A stretch of 64,000 nt of DNA from Pseudomonas sp. SLFW (GTDB lineage Bacteria; Pseudomonadota; Gammaproteobacteria; Pseudomonadales; Pseudomonadaceae), in NCBI RefSeq assembly GCF_009905615.1, contig NZ_JAAAKW010000001.1, forward strand, positions 186,001 through 250,000, given 5' to 3'. The notes under the pieces are model-generated. The model did no database searches. It saw only the letters and a list, made by a program, of their open reading frames with translations, and was not told the origin of the DNA. The translations under genes were made by a program, and so were the position numbers. Positions 8,540 to 16,530 of the stretch are shown here, one piece after another (position 1 is the first letter of the stretch; each line of letters begins with the position of its first letter).

Positions 8540-9757
8540 TCACTCAGGCTTGCGGCGACCGAAGCCTGGACGCTGACCCGCACCGGCCGGGGCGCCGCGA
8601 CGCTTGCCCGATGGGGTCTTGTCGTCGTCGACCAGCTTGATGCCGGGACGCGAGGTCTTCGGTTTGGCCGGGCGCTTGTTCATCTCGCTCGGACGTTCCG
8701 CGACTGGTGTGCCACGGCTGCTGTCGCCACGGCTGTCACCACGACCGCCTGCGGCCGGACGCGGCGTGCGGGCCGGACGACCGCTTTCGGCAGGCTTGCG
8801 CGCTGGACGCTCGCCGTCCGCCATACGTGGCTCGCGAGGTGCACGCTCAACCGGTGCAGCATCTTTGGCCGGACGCAACTGACGCACGCGCTCGCCTTTG
8901 CCCAATGGACGCGAAGACTGGCGCTGCAAACGCTCCAGCTTGTCCTTGGTCTTCGCGGTCATTTGCGGCATGGCGACAGGAGTCAGGCCGACTTCGGCGC
9001 TGAGAATGTCGACTTCCTGCTGACTCATTTCGCGCCAGCGGCCCATCGGCAAGTCGGAGTTCAGGAACACCGGACCAAAACGCACGCGCTTCAGGCGGCT
9101 GACCACCAGGCCCTGGGATTCCCACAGGCGACGCACCTCACGGTTACGGCCTTCCATCACCACGCAGTGATACCAGTGGTTGAAGCCTTCACCGCCCGGC
9201 GCTTGCTGGATGTCGGTGAAACGGGCCGGGCCGTCTTCGAGGATCACGCCGTTCTTCAGACGCAGCAGCATGTCGTCGTCGACTTCGCCACGGACGCGCA
9301 CGGCGTACTCGCGGTCCATTTCAAAGGACGGGTGCATCAGGCGGTTGGCGAGCTCACCGTCGGTGGTGAACATCAGCAGACCGGTGGTGTTGATGTCGAG
9401 ACGACCGATGTTGATCCAGCGGCCTTCTTTCGGGCGCGGCAGGCGGTCGAACACGGTCGGACGGCCTTCCGGGTCGTCACGGGTGCAGATTTCGCCGTCG
9501 GGCTTGTTGTACATGATGACGCGGCGGACCGTTTCGGCAGCTTCTTCGCGTTTGATCACGCGGCCGTCGACGGTAATGGCGTCGTGCAGATCGACGCGCT
9601 GACCGAGGCTGGCCTGTACGCCGTTGACCTTGATGCGGCCTTCGCCGATCCAGGCTTCGACGTCACGGCGCGAGCCCACGCCAATGCGCGCCAGCACCTT
9701 TTGCAGCTTTTCGCCTGCTGGGCCGATCTCTTTGTCCTGCTTGTCTTGTTCACTCAT
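8540..9757 (-). CDS. rluB: 23S rRNA pseudouridine synthase RluB
   Basis: Expected to convert U2605 of 23S rRNA (E. coli numbering) to pseudouridine. An N-terminal S4 RNA-binding domain (EKLQKVLARIGVGSRRDVEAW) is followed by the RsuA-family catalytic domain, with the active aspartate at residue 121 in GRLDINTTGLL. At 405 residues it carries a long, basic, low-complexity C-terminal tail rich in Arg/Pro/Ala/Gly (RPARKPAESGRPARTPRP), common in pseudomonads and probably RNA-associated. A strong GGAGGTG ribosome site precedes the ATG. It is the last gene of the minus-strand cluster with scpAB. Confidence 0.94.
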   Translation of the reverse strand: MSEQDKQDKEIGPAGEKLQKVLARIGVGSRRDVEAWIGEGRIKVNGVQASLGQRVDLHDAITVDGRVIKREEAAETVRRVIMYNKPDGEICTRDDPEGRPTVFDRLPRPKEGRWINIGRLDINTTGLLMFTTDGELANRLMHPSFEMDREYAVRVRGEVDDDMLLRLKNGVILEDGPARFTDIQQAPGGEGFNHWYHCVVMEGRNREVRRLWESQGLVVSRLKRVRFGPVFLNSDLPMGRWREMSQQEVDILSAEVGLTPVAMPQMTAKTKDKLERLQRQSSRPLGKGERVRQLRPAKDAAPVERAPREPRMADGERPARKPAESGRPARTPRPAAGGRGDSRGDSSRGTPVAERPSEMNKRPAKPKTSRPGIKLVDDDKTPSGKRRGAPAGAGQRPGFGRRKPE

Positions 9758-9941
9758 CTGGGCACCTCCCGGTGTGTCGAATCAGAGCGTGCGCGAGTGG
9801 GCACGGCCTGTTGCCCTGCTCCTGAACAGAAGCGCGGGGCGGAAACTGGAAACGCTTTGGCGAGTAGGGATCGCCAAAAGGTCGCGAATCATACGCTCAT
9901 GGCGCGCGTTGCGCATCAGAGAGTAGATGAAATCCGTCGGC

Positions 9942-10130
9942 TCATTTCTTTTTCCGCCGACCGGAGGATTTGAGCGTTTTCAGGCGCGAGGCCGATTCGG
10001 CAAGGACCGAGCGTTTCTCGTCCTTGTCCATCTTCTTCCACGACTTGATCTCACGCTTGCTGCGCCCGCAGCCGATGCAGATGTCGTCGTCGAATTTGCA
10101 AATGCTGACGCAGGGGTCTTTGGTGCTCAT
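9942..10130 (-). CDS. DUF1289 small cysteine-containing protein
   Basis: A 62-residue protein with the DUF1289 pattern: DPCVSICKFDDDICIGCGRS supplies four cysteines (C-x3-C-x6-C-x2-C), followed by KSWKKM and a basic C-terminus ending in RRKKK. The arrangement suggests metal binding but the function is not established. The chosen start gives MSTKDPCVSIC; an in-frame extension upstream is REPIN sequence. It sits between scpB and rluB, separated from scpB by a REPIN. Confidence 0.82.
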   Translation of the reverse strand: MSTKDPCVSICKFDDDICIGCGRSKREIKSWKKMDKDEKRSVLAESASRLKTLKSSGRRKKK

Positions 10131-10168
10131 GGCGTAGTCGGAATCTCTGATAGGCGCCGCGGGAAGAA

Positions 10169-10260
10169 CCTGTGGGAGCGAATTCATTCGCGAATGGGCA
10201 GTACAGCCGACATCTATCCATCGACCGAACGATCTTCGCGAATGAATTCGCTCCCACAGG
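10169..10260. repeat. REPIN, family A
   Basis: A full-length copy with GTGGGAGCGAATTCATTCGC and GCGAATGAATTCGCTCCCAC arms. It interrupts the otherwise compact scpA-scpB to DUF1289-rluB cluster and could form a large hairpin in a shared transcript. Confidence 0.9.
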
Positions 10261-10306
10261 ATCGCGTTTCAAAGACGACATCGCAGGGGTATCGATCTCA
10301 AGCGCT

Positions 10307-11104
10307 TCAGCGAGGATCTTCATCATCCCGATCCTGCGGCTCGTCTTCCCATTCAGACCCTTTATCCGGCTCATCGACCCATAAATCGTCGAAGTCGATT
10401 TTCAGGCCGGTTTCCATGGTGTCCAGTTCGGCCAGCAGGCTGCGGAAACTGGTTTCGTCTCTCGGTGCTTCCGGTTCCGCGTCAGGGTCCGGTTCCAGGC
10501 TGGCGTCGGCCAACGCCTGTAAGTGCGCCGGGACCGGGGCGTCGTCGAAGTCGAGGATCGGCTCGGCTTCCATTTCCCGCAGGTCGGCCAGCGGTGGCAG
10601 TTCGTCAAGGTTCTTCAAGTTGAAGTGATCCAGAAACGCCTTGGTCGTGGCGAACATCGCCGGTTTACCCGGCACGTCGCGATACCCGACGATCCTAATC
10701 CACTCGCGTTCCAGCAGAGTTTTGACAATGTTGCTGTTGACCGCCACGCCCCGCACGTCTTCGATTTCGCCCCGGGTGATCGGCTGGCGGTAGGCAATCA
10801 GCGCGAGGGTTTCGAGCAAGGCGCGGGAATAACGCTGCGGGCGCTCTTCCCACAAACGGCCCACCCACGGCGCGAACTTTTCGCGAATCTGCAGGCGATA
10901 GCCCGAGGCGACTTCCTTCAGTTCGAAGGCCCGGTTGTCGCAGGATTTGTTCAACAGCGTCAGCGCCTTCTTGAACACCGCAGGCTCCGGACGCTCGCTC
11001 TCTTCGAACAGCTCGTACAGCCGCTCCAGGGATTGCGGCTTACCGGAGGCCAGCAGAAACGCCTCAAGCAATGGCGCAAGGTCGCGGGGTTCGTTCAGGT
11101 TCAT
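10307..11104 (-). CDS. scpB: Segregation and condensation protein B
   Basis: The winged-helix kleisin-partner subunit of the Smc-ScpAB condensin-like complex, acting on the nucleoid in chromosome segregation. The 265 residues include the conserved LALIAYRQPITRGEIEDVRG and LGREWIR-like (LLEREWIRIVG) segments in the first 180 residues. A long acidic C-terminal tail (SEWEDEPQDRDDEDPR) follows, as is usual in gamma-proteobacterial versions. It starts 17 bp after scpA and is presumably co-transcribed with it. Confidence 0.93.
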   Translation of the reverse strand: MNLNEPRDLAPLLEAFLLASGKPQSLERLYELFEESERPEPAVFKKALTLLNKSCDNRAFELKEVASGYRLQIREKFAPWVGRLWEERPQRYSRALLETLALIAYRQPITRGEIEDVRGVAVNSNIVKTLLEREWIRIVGYRDVPGKPAMFATTKAFLDHFNLKNLDELPPLADLREMEAEPILDFDDAPVPAHLQALADASLEPDPDAEPEAPRDETSFRSLLAELDTMETGLKIDFDDLWVDEPDKGSEWEDEPQDRDDEDPR

Positions 11105-11121
11105 CGATCAGCTCTTGCTCT

Positions 11122-11940
11122 TTATTCGGCTCGCGCCCGCACATGAATGACAGCGAACGGTTCGTTCTGCACCAGCTCGACCAGTTGCTCCTTGACCAGC
11201 TCCAGCACCGCCATAAACGTCACGACCACGCCGAGACGCCCCTCCTCCGCCGTGAACAGTTCGGCAAACGGCACGAATCCGGCGCCTTTCAGACGTTCCA
11301 GTACATCGCTCATGCGCTCTCGGGTGGACAGGGCTTCGCGGCTGACCTGGTGGCTTTCGAACATGTCGCCCCGCCGCAGCACGTCGGCCATGGACACCAG
11401 CAATTCTTCCAGCGCCACGTCCGGCAACAGTTTGCGGGCGCGGGCTTCAGGGGCGTCGAGCTTGGGCACCACCACATCGCGACCGACCCGGCTCAGCGTG
11501 TCGATGCCTTCGGCGGCAGCCTTGAAGCGTTCGTATTCCTGCAAGCGACGGATCAGTTCGGCGCGAGGGTCGTCTTCTTCCTCTTCGGCGGTCTCCGAGC
11601 GCGGCAGGAGCATGCGCGATTTGATTTCGGCCAGCATCGCCGCCATCACCAAATATTCGGCGGCCAATTCGAGGCGCACGGTTTTCATCAGCTCGACGTA
11701 ACCCATGTACTGCCGAGTGATTTCGGCCACGGGAATGTCGAGGATGTTGATGTTCTGTTTACGGATCAGGTAGAGCAGCAGGTCCAGCGGGCCTTCGAAG
11801 GCTTCGAGAAAGACTTCCAGCGCATCAGGGGGAATGTAGAGGTCGAGCGGCATCTGCGTGACCGCTTGCCCATAGACCATCGCAAACGGCAGCTCCTGCT
11901 GGGCGTCGGCCTGCGGGTCCAACGTCTGGGCGTCGGTCAC
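11122..11940 (-). CDS. scpA: Segregation and condensation protein A (kleisin)
   Basis: The kleisin subunit that bridges Smc heads. In its 272 residues the N-terminal kleisin motif EVFLEAFEGPLDLLLYLIRK and the following NINILDIPVAEIT match the family, and a C-terminal winged helix ends the protein. An acidic loop (ETAEEEEDDPRAEL) separates them. Its start overlaps the yciO stop by four bases, indicating translational coupling. Pseudomonads also carry the MksB system; nothing here shows how the two share work. Confidence 0.93.
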   Translation of the reverse strand: MTDAQTLDPQADAQQELPFAMVYGQAVTQMPLDLYIPPDALEVFLEAFEGPLDLLLYLIRKQNINILDIPVAEITRQYMGYVELMKTVRLELAAEYLVMAAMLAEIKSRMLLPRSETAEEEEDDPRAELIRRLQEYERFKAAAEGIDTLSRVGRDVVVPKLDAPEARARKLLPDVALEELLVSMADVLRRGDMFESHQVSREALSTRERMSDVLERLKGAGFVPFAELFTAEEGRLGVVVTFMAVLELVKEQLVELVQNEPFAVIHVRARAE

Positions 11941-12569
11941 TCGACTTCGACCTCGAACGGCGTCGGATCGCCACAGCCCACGCGCACGACCTGCGGCTCG
12001 TCCTCGGACAGGTTGATGACCGTGGACGCCGAAATGCCGCCCTCGCCGCCGTCGATAATCAGATCGACGTGGTGTTCGAGGACCTGGCGCATCTCGTAGG
12101 GATCGCTCATTGGCAGGTCTTCACCCGGCATGATCAGGCTGACGCTCATCAACGGCTCGTTGAGCTCCTGCAACAGCGCCTGCGCAATGGGGTGCTGCGG
12201 CACGCGCAGGCCGATGGTGCGGCGCTTGGGGTGCAGCAACAGGCGCGGCACTTCGCGGGTCGCGCCGAGGATGAACGTGTACGGGCCGGGGGTGTGGGCT
12301 TTCAACAGCCGGAACGCAGCGGTGTCCACCTTGGCGAACAGCCCCAGTTGCGACAGGTCGCAGCACATCAGGGTGAAGTTGTGCTTGTCGTCCAGATTAC
12401 GCAGACGTCGAATGCGGTCCAGCGCGCCTTTGTCGCCCATCTGGCAACCCAGCGCGTAGGACGAATCGGTCGGATACACCACCAGCCCGCCGGCCCGAAT
12501 GATTTCCACGGCCTGTTTGATCAGGCGCGGTTGCGGGTTTTCCGGGTGGACCTGGAAAAATTGACTCAC
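11937..12569 (-). CDS. yciO: YciO, Sua5/YrdC/YciO-family protein
   Basis: Related to the threonylcarbamoyl-AMP synthases that start t6A tRNA modification; whether YciO itself does this in the cell is uncertain. I start at the GTG giving MSQFFQVHPENPQ, which follows AGGAAGATACC and matches the E. coli YciO N-terminus and length (210 residues). An ATG 12 codons upstream would overlap the preceding gene. Motifs include VVYPTDSSYALGCQ, KHNFTLMC and HTPGPYTFIL. Its neighbours (PHP phosphatase, rluB) mirror the E. coli trpH-yciO-rluB order. Confidence 0.88.
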   Translation of the reverse strand: MSQFFQVHPENPQPRLIKQAVEIIRAGGLVVYPTDSSYALGCQMGDKGALDRIRRLRNLDDKHNFTLMCCDLSQLGLFAKVDTAAFRLLKAHTPGPYTFILGATREVPRLLLHPKRRTIGLRVPQHPIAQALLQELNEPLMSVSLIMPGEDLPMSDPYEMRQVLEHHVDLIIDGGEGGISASTVINLSEDEPQVVRVGCGDPTPFEVEVE

Positions 12570-12582
12570 GGTATCTTCCTGT

Positions 12583-13443
12583 TCAGACGGCAGTAGGCTG
12601 GTCATATTTGAATCGTCCCCATAGTGGCGGCAGATCCTCCGGCAACGGGCGGTAGACGCCTATCTCGGACCAGGCGCCAGGCGCATGAAAATCACTGCCG
12701 GCGCTGACCAGCAGACCGAATTCACGGGCCAGAATGGCCAGGCTGCCCACATGTTCGGCGGGTTGCAGGCCGTTGACCACTTCTATCGCATGACCGCCCG
12801 CCTGGATGAAATCGGCGACCAGTTTGCGACGCTTGCTGCGGGTAAAGTCGTAATGCCACGGGTGCGCCAGACTGACCCACGCGCCCGCTGCGCGCAACGT
12901 CGCGACGGTGTCTTCGAGGGTGGGCCAGTGCTGTTTGACGTCGCCCAGCTTGCCAGCGCCCAGCCATTTGCGGAACGCTTCGGCGCGATCCTTCACGAAA
13001 CCTTCATTGACCAGAAAGTCGGCAAAATGCGGACGGGCCGGTGCATTGCCGCTGTCACCCAGTGCTTGCTGCACCGCACGGGCGCCTTCCAGCGCGCCGG
13101 GCATACCTTTCATCGCCAATTTGCGACTGATTTCTTCAGCGCGCAACCAGCGGCCAGTGTGCAATTGCTCAATAGCGTCGAGCAAAGGCCGGGCATCGAC
13201 ATTAAAGCCGTACCCGAGAATATGGATGGTGGCACCGCCCCAGGTGCAGGACAGCTCGATGCCGTTGATCAACTGCATATCGAGTGCACGCGCCGCCGTG
13301 CGGGCTTCTTCGAGGCCTTCGATGGTGTCGTGATCGGTCAGCGCGAGCACCCGGACGCCGTTCTCATGGGCACGGGCGACGAGTGCCGCAGGCGCTAGGG
13401 CGCCGTCGGAAGCGGTACTGTGGCAGTGCAGGTCGACATTCAT
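12583..13443 (-). CDS. rnm: PHP-domain phosphoesterase YciV (RNase AM)
   Basis: E. coli YciV/TrpH is a PHP-fold enzyme that hydrolyses 3',5'-nucleotide bisphosphates and trims rRNA 5' ends as a 5'-3' exoribonuclease. The 286-residue protein shows the metal-binding motifs DLHCHSTASDG at residues 4-14, ALTDHDTIEGLEEA, GIELSC, SLAHPWHYD and AGSDFHAPG. It is first in the minus-strand cluster and divergent from yciB across 65 bp, where both promoters must lie. Confidence 0.88.
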   Translation of the reverse strand: MNVDLHCHSTASDGALAPAALVARAHENGVRVLALTDHDTIEGLEEARTAARALDMQLINGIELSCTWGGATIHILGYGFNVDARPLLDAIEQLHTGRWLRAEEISRKLAMKGMPGALEGARAVQQALGDSGNAPARPHFADFLVNEGFVKDRAEAFRKWLGAGKLGDVKQHWPTLEDTVATLRAAGAWVSLAHPWHYDFTRSKRRKLVADFIQAGGHAIEVVNGLQPAEHVGSLAILAREFGLLVSAGSDFHAPGAWSEIGVYRPLPEDLPPLWGRFKYDQPTAV

Positions 13444-13508
13444 AGGGGCGCTTTCGCAGTCATTGATGTTTGTTATTATGCCGCCACATCCAGCTTCTGG
13501 CTCTTACT

Positions 13509-14117
13509 GTGAAACAATTCATCGATTTCATCCCGCTTATCCTGTTTTTCATCGTCTACAAAATCAGTCCCCAAGCCGTCGACATCCTGGGCCACAGCAT
13601 CATGGTCGGCGGGATTTTCAGCGCCACCGCCGTGCTGATCGCCAGCTCCATCGTCGTCTACGGCATCCTCTACATCCAGCAAGGCAAGCTTGAGAAGAGC
13701 CAATGGTTGACCCTCGCCGGGTGCCTGGTGTTCGGCAGCCTGACCCTCGCCTTCCACAGCGAAACCTTCCTTAAATGGAAGGCCCCGGTGGTCAACTGGA
13801 TCTTTGCGCTGGTCTTCGCGGGCAGCCACTTCATCGGTGACCGTTTGCTGATCCAGCGGATCATGGGCCACGCGCTGACCTTGCCTCAGTCAGTCTGGAC
13901 CAAACTGAATATCGCGTGGATCGTGTTCTTTCTGTTCTGCGGCGCAGCGAATTTGTACGTCGCGTTTACGTATCAGGATTTCTGGGTCGATTTCAAAGTC
14001 TTCGGCAGCCTGGGCATGACCCTGCTGTTCCTGATCGGCCAGGGCATCTACCTGGCCCGTCATCTTCACGATGCAGACCCATCGACCCAACCCTCCACAA
14101 AAAAGACAGAGGACTGA
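13509..14117 (+). CDS. yciB: YciB, inner-membrane septation/envelope protein
   Basis: A small polytopic membrane protein of the YciB (IspZ) family, linked to cell-envelope maintenance and septation. I start at the GTG giving [18 protein letters not shown], the standard N-terminus, although the frame stays open 13 codons upstream. The 202-residue length fits. Conserved stretches include [14 protein letters not shown] ([12 protein letters not shown]) and [11 protein letters not shown]. It is followed after 1 bp by yciI, and the pair is probably one transcript. Confidence 0.92.
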   Translation: MKQFIDFIPLILFFIVYKISPQAVDILGHSIMVGGIFSATAVLIASSIVVYGILYIQQGKLEKSQWLTLAGCLVFGSLTLAFHSETFLKWKAPVVNWIFALVFAGSHFIGDRLLIQRIMGHALTLPQSVWTKLNIAWIVFFLFCGAANLYVAFTYQDFWVDFKVFGSLGMTLLFLIGQGIYLARHLHDADPSTQPSTKKTED

Positions 14118-14118
14118 C

Positions 14119-14418
14119 ATGCTCTACGCCATCGTCGCAACGGACGTCGCCAACTCGCTGGAAAAACGCCTCGAAGCGCGCCCTGCGCATCTGGAGCGCC
14201 TGACCGCGCTGAAAAACGAAGGCCGCATCGTGCTGGCAGGGCCGCTGCCTGCGGTCGACAGCAACGATCCCGGCGCTGCGGGTTTCACCGGTAGCCTGAT
14301 CGTCGCCGAATTCGCCTCCCTCAGTGCCGCCCAAGCCTGGGCCGATGCCGATCCGTACATTAAGGCGGGTGTTTACGACCACGTCGTGGTCAAGCCGTTC
14401 AAGCAAGTCCTGCCTTAA
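14119..14418 (+). CDS. YciI-like protein
   Basis: A ferredoxin-like-fold protein of 99 residues in the YciI/YCII family. The family histidine/aspartate pair is represented by RPAHLERL (His near residue 25) and ADADPY. A GxF-type end ([14 protein letters not shown]) closes the protein. The family includes dehydrochlorinase-like enzymes but most members lack a known reaction. The start follows AGAGGACTGAC. It is coupled to yciB, and a GC hairpin follows. Confidence 0.88.
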   Translation: MLYAIVATDVANSLEKRLEARPAHLERLTALKNEGRIVLAGPLPAVDSNDPGAAGFTGSLIVAEFASLSAAQAWADADPYIKAGVYDHVVVKPFKQVLP

Positions 14419-14428
14419 CCTCGCTTTA

Positions 14429-14457
14429 CGACCGGGCCGCTCTCGGATGCCCGGTCG
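14429..14457 (+). terminator. Possible terminator after yciI
   Basis: A perfect 9-bp inverted repeat, CGACCGGGC/GCCCGGTCG, with an 11-nt loop lies 11 bp after the yciI stop. It lacks a T-run, so it may stabilise the 3' end rather than terminate on its own. The following ~190 bp to the next gene show no gene. Confidence 0.4.
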
Positions 14458-14648
14458 CGTTCATACACCCTTCGGCCAGAATCAAATGCCCGAGCCAGCC
14501 GACCATTCGGCAGATGCACATACCTCGCCACCCGCCTCCCACCTTCACTCCTATTGCTCATTATTCGCATCCCGATGCCGATAGCCTGCCAAACGCCCAA
14601 TAAAACCGGCGCAGTCATCAGGTGCCGCCCGAACAATCAGGAGTTCAG

Positions 14649-15068
14649 ATGCGTCCACGTCAATGGTGTGTACTGGCGGTCGCGCTGACCGTTTCAGCGA
14701 TCAGCGTCGAAATTCGCGCCGACGATACGAACGATGCCGTCAGCCAGACGCTGCCCTTGCCCAGCACAGCAAGTCAGCTGACCGACCTGCGTCAGCGTCT
14801 GGCCGACAGCGAAAAACAACGGGAAGCGTTGACCCGCCAATTGCAGAATGCCGACACTGAACGTGAAAGTATTCTGGTCGGACGTCTGCGTCAGGAGAAC
14901 CAAAGGCTTAAACTGCAGCTCAAAGAAGCGCAGTCGGTCATGCCTGCGCGCGTACTGACCGAGCAACAACAATGGTTCGTCACAGGGGGCGGCGTTGCAA
15001 TGATCGCCCTGCTGTGCGGTATCTTTGCCAGCGGCTGGCGTAGACAGCGTCGGCAATGGCTAAATTGA
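14649..15068 (+). CDS. Exported coiled-coil protein with C-terminal membrane anchor
   Basis: A 139-residue protein with an N-terminal signal-like segment (QWCVLAVALTVSAISVEIRA). A predicted coiled coil rich in Leu/Gln/Arg/Glu follows (QLTDLRQRLADSEKQREALTRQ and onward to QENQRLKLQLKEAQ, in separate heptads). A hydrophobic span (GGGVAMIALLCGIFASGW) with a basic end finishes it. AGGAG precedes the ATG. The layout resembles the YgiM type without its SH3 domain. It ends 7 bp before cpxR, so it probably belongs to the Cpx transcript. Its function is unknown. Confidence 0.75.
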   Translation: MRPRQWCVLAVALTVSAISVEIRADDTNDAVSQTLPLPSTASQLTDLRQRLADSEKQREALTRQLQNADTERESILVGRLRQENQRLKLQLKEAQSVMPARVLTEQQQWFVTGGGVAMIALLCGIFASGWRRQRRQWLN

Positions 15069-15075
15069 GTGAGTC

Positions 15076-15753
15076 ATGAGCGAGCTGTTACTTATTGATG
15101 ATGACCAGGAGCTGTGTGAGCTCCTGAGCAGTTGGTTGAGCCAGGAAGGCTTCGTGGTGCACGCGTGCCACGATGGCCAGAGCGCCCGCAAGGCGCTCGC
15201 CGAATCTTCCCCTGCCGCCGTGGTGCTGGACGTGATGCTGCCCGATGGCAGCGGTCTGGAGTTGCTCAAGCAATTGCGCACCGATCACCCCGACCTTCCT
15301 GTGCTGATGCTCTCGGCCCGCGGCGAGCCGCTGGACCGCATCCTCGGTCTGGAACTCGGTGCCGACGATTACCTGGCCAAGCCCTGCGATCCCCGTGAGC
15401 TCACCGCCCGCCTGCGCGCCGTGTTGCGCCGCAGTCACCCGACGGCGGTGTCTAGCCAGATCGAGCTGGGCGACCTGTGCTTCAGCCCGGCCCGGGGCGT
15501 GGTCACCATCGACGACCAGGAATTCACCCTGACCGTGTCCGAAGCGCGCCTGCTCGAAGCGCTGCTCGGCCAACCGGGCGAGCCGCTGGAGAAACAGGAA
15601 CTCGCGCAACTGGCCCTGGGCCGCAAGTTGACCCTCTACGACCGCAGCCTGGACATGCACGTCAGCAACCTGCGCAAAAAGATCGGGCCCCATGCCGACG
15701 GCAGACCGCGAATCGTGGCGTTGCGCAGCCGCGGTTATTACTACGCTCCCTGA
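15076..15753 (+). CDS. cpxR: CpxR-like response regulator
   Basis: An OmpR-family DNA-binding response regulator of 225 residues. The receiver domain has the acidic pocket (IDDD, residues 7-10), phospho-acceptor Asp52 (VVLDVMLPDGSG), Ser80 and Lys102 (LAKPCDP). The C-terminal winged helix runs from about residue 135 (LYDRSLDMHVSNLRKKIG). The Spy/CpxP-like gene and a sensor kinase follow, so it very likely acts in an envelope-stress circuit. TTTAC direct repeats upstream of the spy-like gene fit a CpxR site. Confidence 0.86.
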   Translation: MSELLLIDDDQELCELLSSWLSQEGFVVHACHDGQSARKALAESSPAAVVLDVMLPDGSGLELLKQLRTDHPDLPVLMLSARGEPLDRILGLELGADDYLAKPCDPRELTARLRAVLRRSHPTAVSSQIELGDLCFSPARGVVTIDDQEFTLTVSEARLLEALLGQPGEPLEKQELAQLALGRKLTLYDRSLDMHVSNLRKKIGPHADGRPRIVALRSRGYYYAP

Positions 15754-15759
15754 CGGGAG

Positions 15760-15839
15760 AGCTGCGAGTTTTAGGCTGCAAGCTGCAAGCAAGAGCCGTG
15801 CGCGGACAGCTTGAGGCTTGCAGCTCGCAACTTGAAGCT
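15760..15839. repeat. Inverted repeat of the AGCTGCAAG family
   Basis: Arms of about 30 bp (AGCTGCGAGTTTTAGGCTGC... and the opposing ...CAGCTCGCAACTTGAAGCT) made of degenerate AGCTTGCAG units. A related element lies between ngg and the M42 peptidase gene near 54.9 kb. It sits directly after cpxR. Confidence 0.75.
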
Positions 15840-15862
15840 GGCGGCGCCCACCCAATCATGAC

Positions 15863-15905
15863 TTTACGTCAACAGCTCGGCGCGCCGCCTTTACCGAAGC
15901 TTTAC
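15863..15905 (-). promoter_or_regulatory. Candidate CpxR-binding repeats
   Basis: Three TTTAC (GTAAA on the minus strand) pentamers occur within 43 bp. Two of them are separated by 6 bp, giving GTAAA-N6-GTAAA against the E. coli CpxR consensus GTAAA-N5-GTAAA. The closer pair is about 85-100 bp before the spy-like start codon. The spacing is one base longer than consensus. Confidence 0.45.
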
Positions 15906-15988
15906 GCACGCCTGACCTCGCTTGACCTTGATCTCCCTAAACTGGCCACAACCGGCACAGAGCCGGATTCGAGACAAGGAGATACACC

Positions 15989-16435
15989 ATGCGTAAGACT
16001 CTGATGGCTTTGATGTTCGCCGCTGCCCTGCCTGCCGTTGCGATGGCTGCTGCGCCTACCGACGGCGGTCACATGGGTGGCCCTGGCGGTCCAGGCTTTG
16101 ACGGTCCTGGCATGCACCACCACAAAGGCCCGTTCGATAAACTGAACCTGACCCCGGAACAGCGTCAGCAAGTCGGCAAACTGATGGGCGATCAATGGCA
16201 CAGCCGTTCCGACATCACCCACAAGTACCTGGCCAAGCTGTCGCCCGCCGACCAGAAAGCGATGAAGGATGAGATCGCGGCCAAACAGGCAAAAACCCAG
16301 GCCGACGTTCGCGCCCTGCTGACCCCGGACCAGCAAAAGACGTTTGACCAAATGCAGAAAGATCGCGAACAACGTCGCGCTGATCGCGCCGAGTTCGAAG
16401 CCTGGAAAGCGCAAAAGGCGCAGAAGACGCAGTAA
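15989..16435 (+). CDS. Spy/CpxP-family periplasmic protein
   Basis: A 148-residue protein with a cleavable signal peptide (MRKTLMALMFAAALPAVAMA) and a Gly/His-rich stretch with HMGGPGGPGFDGPGMHHH that could bind metal. The family LTxxQ motifs follow, LTPEQRQQV and LTPDQQKTF, in an otherwise helical, charged domain. Spy and CpxP are periplasmic chaperones or feedback modulators of Cpx signalling. Lying between the regulator and the kinase, it is the obvious target or modulator. A terminator follows the stop. Confidence 0.87.
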   Translation: MRKTLMALMFAAALPAVAMAAAPTDGGHMGGPGGPGFDGPGMHHHKGPFDKLNLTPEQRQQVGKLMGDQWHSRSDITHKYLAKLSPADQKAMKDEIAAKQAKTQADVRALLTPDQQKTFDQMQKDREQRRADRAEFEAWKAQKAQKTQ

Positions 16436-16467
16436 CCCGCACCGCGGCGCTGCTTTACACTCCCCAA

Positions 16468-16503
16468 CCCGACACGCTCTCCCCGGCGTGTCGGGCTGTT
16501 TTC
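16468..16503 (+). terminator. Rho-independent terminator after the spy-like gene
   Basis: A perfect 10-bp stem CCCGACACGC/GCGTGTCGGG with an 8-nt loop, followed by CTGTTTTC. It lies between the spy-like gene and the kinase gene, so the kinase may depend on read-through or on its own promoter. Confidence 0.85.
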
Positions 16504-16530
16504 ATTGCGGGATCGGACCGAGGGCTACAC

